Shown here: positions 62,377 to 64,000 of the stretch, piece after piece
How the letters are laid out: each line of letters starts with the position of its first letter
How positions within the stretch are numbered: position 1 is the stretch's first letter
Assembly: GCF_003385115.1 (NCBI RefSeq)
Contig: NZ_QUNI01000002.1
Coordinates: 528,104-592,103, forward strand
Direction: 5' to 3'
Source: Flavobacterium aquicola
GTDB taxonomy: Bacteria > Bacteroidota > Bacteroidia > Flavobacteriales > Flavobacteriaceae
Length of the DNA stretch: 64,000 nt
Program-made: the position numbers and the translations under genes
The notes under the pieces: generated by a model
The model's input: only the letters and a program-made list of their open reading frames with translations
What the model was told of the DNA's origin: nothing
Database searches by the model: none

Positions 62377-62728
62377 TTATTTTTTGTTTGAAGTTTAACA
62401 TTTATAAGCTTCAAAGTTACAAAGTTTAAATTCTTTTCGGCAGTAATTAATAAAGGAAATTTACTTTAAAATTAGTTCGGGCGTTCCCTAAAGGTCGGGC
62501 TATCCGTTCCCGCTTTTTTCATTAATTGCCACGGGTTTAAACCCGTGGCAATTAATGAAAAAAGCGGGAACGGATAGCCCTAGCGCAAGAAACCCAATAA
62601 ACGACAGCATTTAGTTTCAAAAATTCAAAACCAAATTAAACCTAACAATTTCATTACAGACTTAAATTCCAAACATTTTTATTCATTTTAAACAATAATA
62701 TTATATTTACATATTCAAAATCGAACTT
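62377..62728. other. Intergenic region holding the large palindrome
   Basis: 352 bp between divergent pepD and DUF3810. It contains element copy F (62475-62590). The rest is AT-rich and must carry both promoters, of which none was confidently identified. Confidence 0.6.
62475..62590. repeat. Variable-core palindromic element, copy F, with an 84-bp perfect palindrome
   Basis: 62497-62538 and 62539-62580 are exact reverse complements with no spacer, so the 84 bp are a perfect palindrome centred at 62538/62539. Both halves contain the family end GGGCTATCCGTTCCCGC, so two element ends face each other. The core is a GCCACGGGTTT stem. The flanks are GTTCGGGCGTTCCC on the left and TAGCGCAAG on the right. 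Confidence 0.9.
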
Positions 62729-63790
62729 GTGCAACGCAAATACATTCTTCCGCTTTTCTTCCTTATTCAAATCATATTCTTAAAAATCATTCGGTTTTTT
62801 CCAGAAACCGTAGAGCATTTTTACAGCAACGGAATTTATGTTTTCATTTCTAAATTTTCAAGAATTGTTTTGGGAATAATTCCGTTCTCCGTGGGCGACT
62901 GTATTTATTTTATTCTGATTTTATTTGCTTTAAAATGGTTTTGGACAAAAAGAAAATCCTGGAAGCAGGAATGGAAAAACAATCTCTTAACAATTTTGAG
63001 TGTTCTTTCAATATTTTATTTTTTCTTTCACATTCTTTGGGCATTGAATTATTACCGTGAACCACTGTTTGAAAAAATGAATATCGAAAGAGATTACACC
63101 GATGCTGATTTATTGGTTTTCACTAAAAAACTAATTGCCAAAACAAATGCTATTCAAAGTCAGATTACAAAAAATGATAGTTTGAAAGTAGTTTTCCCGT
63201 ATTCTCAAAATCAAGATTTTGAAATGAATCAAAATGGATATAAAAATATTTCCAAGGAATATGTTTTTTTCACTTACTCACATTTGAGTATCAAGAAATC
63301 TCTTTTTAGTTTGCCATTGACTTATATGGGGTTTGGCGGTTATCTGAATCCGTTTACGAATGAAGCACAGGTCAATTATTTGGGACCAATGTACAGTTTC
63401 CCGATGACTGCCAATCACGAAATGGCGCATCAAATGGGATATGCCAGCGAGAGTGAATGTAATTTTATAGGTTTTATGTCTTCGATAAAAAATGATAATC
63501 CTTATGTTCAATATTCGGGTTATAGTATTGCTTTGCGATATTGTTTAGGAAATTGGCAGGTGCGGAATGAAAAAATATTGGATCAGTTACTTAAAACCGT
63601 TAATCCCGGTATTTTGAAAAATTATAAAGAGAGCCACGATTTTTGGAAACAATATGAAACCCCAATTGAAACTGGTTTTCACGTTTTTTATGATCGCTTT
63701 TTGAAAATCAATCAGCAAAAAGACGGTATGGACAGCTACAGCAAGTTTGTGAACTTGATGGTGAATTATTATAAGGAAAGGGAATTTTGA
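62729..63790 (+). CDS. DUF3810 membrane protein, putative zinc metalloprotease
   Basis: 353 residues starting at GTG (MQRKYILPLFFLIQIIF). Three to four N-terminal helices (about 4-24, 43-65, 85-106) precede a cytoplasmic or periplasmic domain. It contains HEMAH, an HExxH zinc motif (near 232), followed by SESECNFIGF with a possible third ligand. This is the DUF3810 family of Bacteroidota. Protease activity is inferred from the motif only. Single gene; it ends ahead of copy G. Confidence 0.85.
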   Translation: MQRKYILPLFFLIQIIFLKIIRFFPETVEHFYSNGIYVFISKFSRIVLGIIPFSVGDCIYFILILFALKWFWTKRKSWKQEWKNNLLTILSVLSIFYFFFHILWALNYYREPLFEKMNIERDYTDADLLVFTKKLIAKTNAIQSQITKNDSLKVVFPYSQNQDFEMNQNGYKNISKEYVFFTYSHLSIKKSLFSLPLTYMGFGGYLNPFTNEAQVNYLGPMYSFPMTANHEMAHQMGYASESECNFIGFMSSIKNDNPYVQYSGYSIALRYCLGNWQVRNEKILDQLLKTVNPGILKNYKESHDFWKQYETPIETGFHVFYDRFLKINQQKDGMDSYSKFVNLMVNYYKEREF

Positions 63791-63828
63791 TTTTGGAAAT
63801 GTTGTTTTAAAAAACTAAATTCCTAAAA

Positions 63829-63891
63829 TAGCCCCGATTGAAGTGAAAATCCTCCCGATTTTTCTTCAGGAGATTGTAACGGAAAGCGGGA
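63829..63891 (+). repeat. Variable-core palindromic element, copy G
   Basis: Starts TAGCCCCGATTGAAGTGAAA and ends GATTGTAACGGAAAGCGGGA, both clear family ends. The core (about 63850-63872) has only a weak CTCC/GGAG pairing, unlike the long stems of copies A to F. Confidence 0.78.
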
Positions 63892-63914
63892 GAAATATTG
63901 TTATGACTAAACCA

Positions 63915-63965
63915 CTCTGCACTGAAAGTGCAGAGGTTTGTTTTACGAGGGACTGAAAGTCCCTC
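63915..63965 (+). repeat. Twin hairpins with shared CTGAAAGT centres
   Basis: Stem 1: CTCTGCACT (63915-63923) / AGTGCAGAG (63927-63935). Stem 2: GAGGGACT (63947-63954) / AGTCCCTC (63958-63965). Each has a GAA loop and the same ACTGAAAGT centre. A T-run (63967-63972) follows the second, so it can terminate transcription after the DUF3810 gene. Confidence 0.82.
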
Positions 63966-64000
63966 ATTTTTTCATTCGAGAATGAAATTTGAATTATCAT

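Noticed and set aside
1..64000. tRNA or rRNA genes
   Set aside because: No cloverleaf with a GTTCGAAT-type T-loop and no ribosomal RNA sequence was recognised by eye; a tRNAscan run would settle this.

Overview
The window looks like a chromosomal segment of a Flavobacterium-type bacterium (Bacteroidota, Flavobacteriia). The evidence is AT-rich DNA, a secreted protein ending in a CHU_C-type (type IX secretion, type B) sorting domain, the ribosomal pair L28-L33 followed by a DUF4295 gene and ftsY, bacillithiol synthesis by BshC, a long SecA without a C-terminal zinc motif, genes without clear Shine-Dalgarno sites, and repeated matches to the Bacteroidota promoter signature (TTG, then TAnnTTTG). 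No tRNA, rRNA, prophage, complete insertion sequence or CRISPR array was seen.

Layout. 1-2736 (minus): a biotin-dependent acyl-CoA carboxylase operon (biotin carrier, biotin carboxylase, carboxyltransferase cut by the window edge). 3032-8147 (minus): an outer-membrane barrel, an L,D-transpeptidase and a B12-binding-type radical SAM protein. 8295-11894 (plus): a 1199-residue type IX secreted SBBP/Ig-like protein. 11942-15871 (minus): an alpha/beta hydrolase, an SdpR/SdpI-like regulator-membrane protein pair with a visible operator, and a metabolite:proton symporter. 16095-19522 (plus): bshC, a DUF5009-type membrane acyltransferase and ndk. 19521-19751: a striking heptad repeat array. 19753-24454: a DciA-like protein, a lipoprotein, two serine hydrolases and an AraC regulator. 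24538-31256 (minus): housekeeping genes (ftsY with a small membrane protein, DUF4295, rpmG, rpmB, cinA, an Hpt protein, an FAH-family enzyme, an exonuclease and an E2 acyltransferase). 31339-39913: glycosyltransferases, a BamA-like barrel, a secreted protein, and a four-gene block (hybrid kinase, response regulator, HEAT-repeat membrane protein, processive glycosyltransferase) that looks like a two-component-controlled exopolysaccharide module. 40185-46030 (plus): an ABC-F protein, several small envelope proteins and a second BamA-like barrel. 46274-52732: an unusual SDR with a zinc-knuckle extension, a RhuM-family gene, a methyltransferase, carbonic anhydrase, an ABC ATPase, a cobalamin adenosyltransferase and DUF2795. 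52819-60846: secA, then a Cys-containing small protein, a TonB-dependent receptor and a PepSY membrane protein (probable metal uptake), and a 36-residue Lys-rich protein. 60910-63790: pepD and a DUF3810 putative metalloprotease.

The carboxylase and the cobalamin adenosyltransferase would fit a propionate/methylmalonyl-CoA route, though they are at separate loci. This link is inference.

The least explained structure is non-coding. Seven intergenic elements share recognisable ends (a TAGCCCCGATagcAGTGGaatCC-like end and a GATTgtAACGGatAGCGGGA-like end) but have unrelated hairpin cores. One contains a perfect 84-bp palindrome. Together with the heptad array, a 30-bp inverted repeat inside the carboxylase operon and two near-identical terminator hairpins, they suggest an actively dispersing or recombining set of small palindromic elements.
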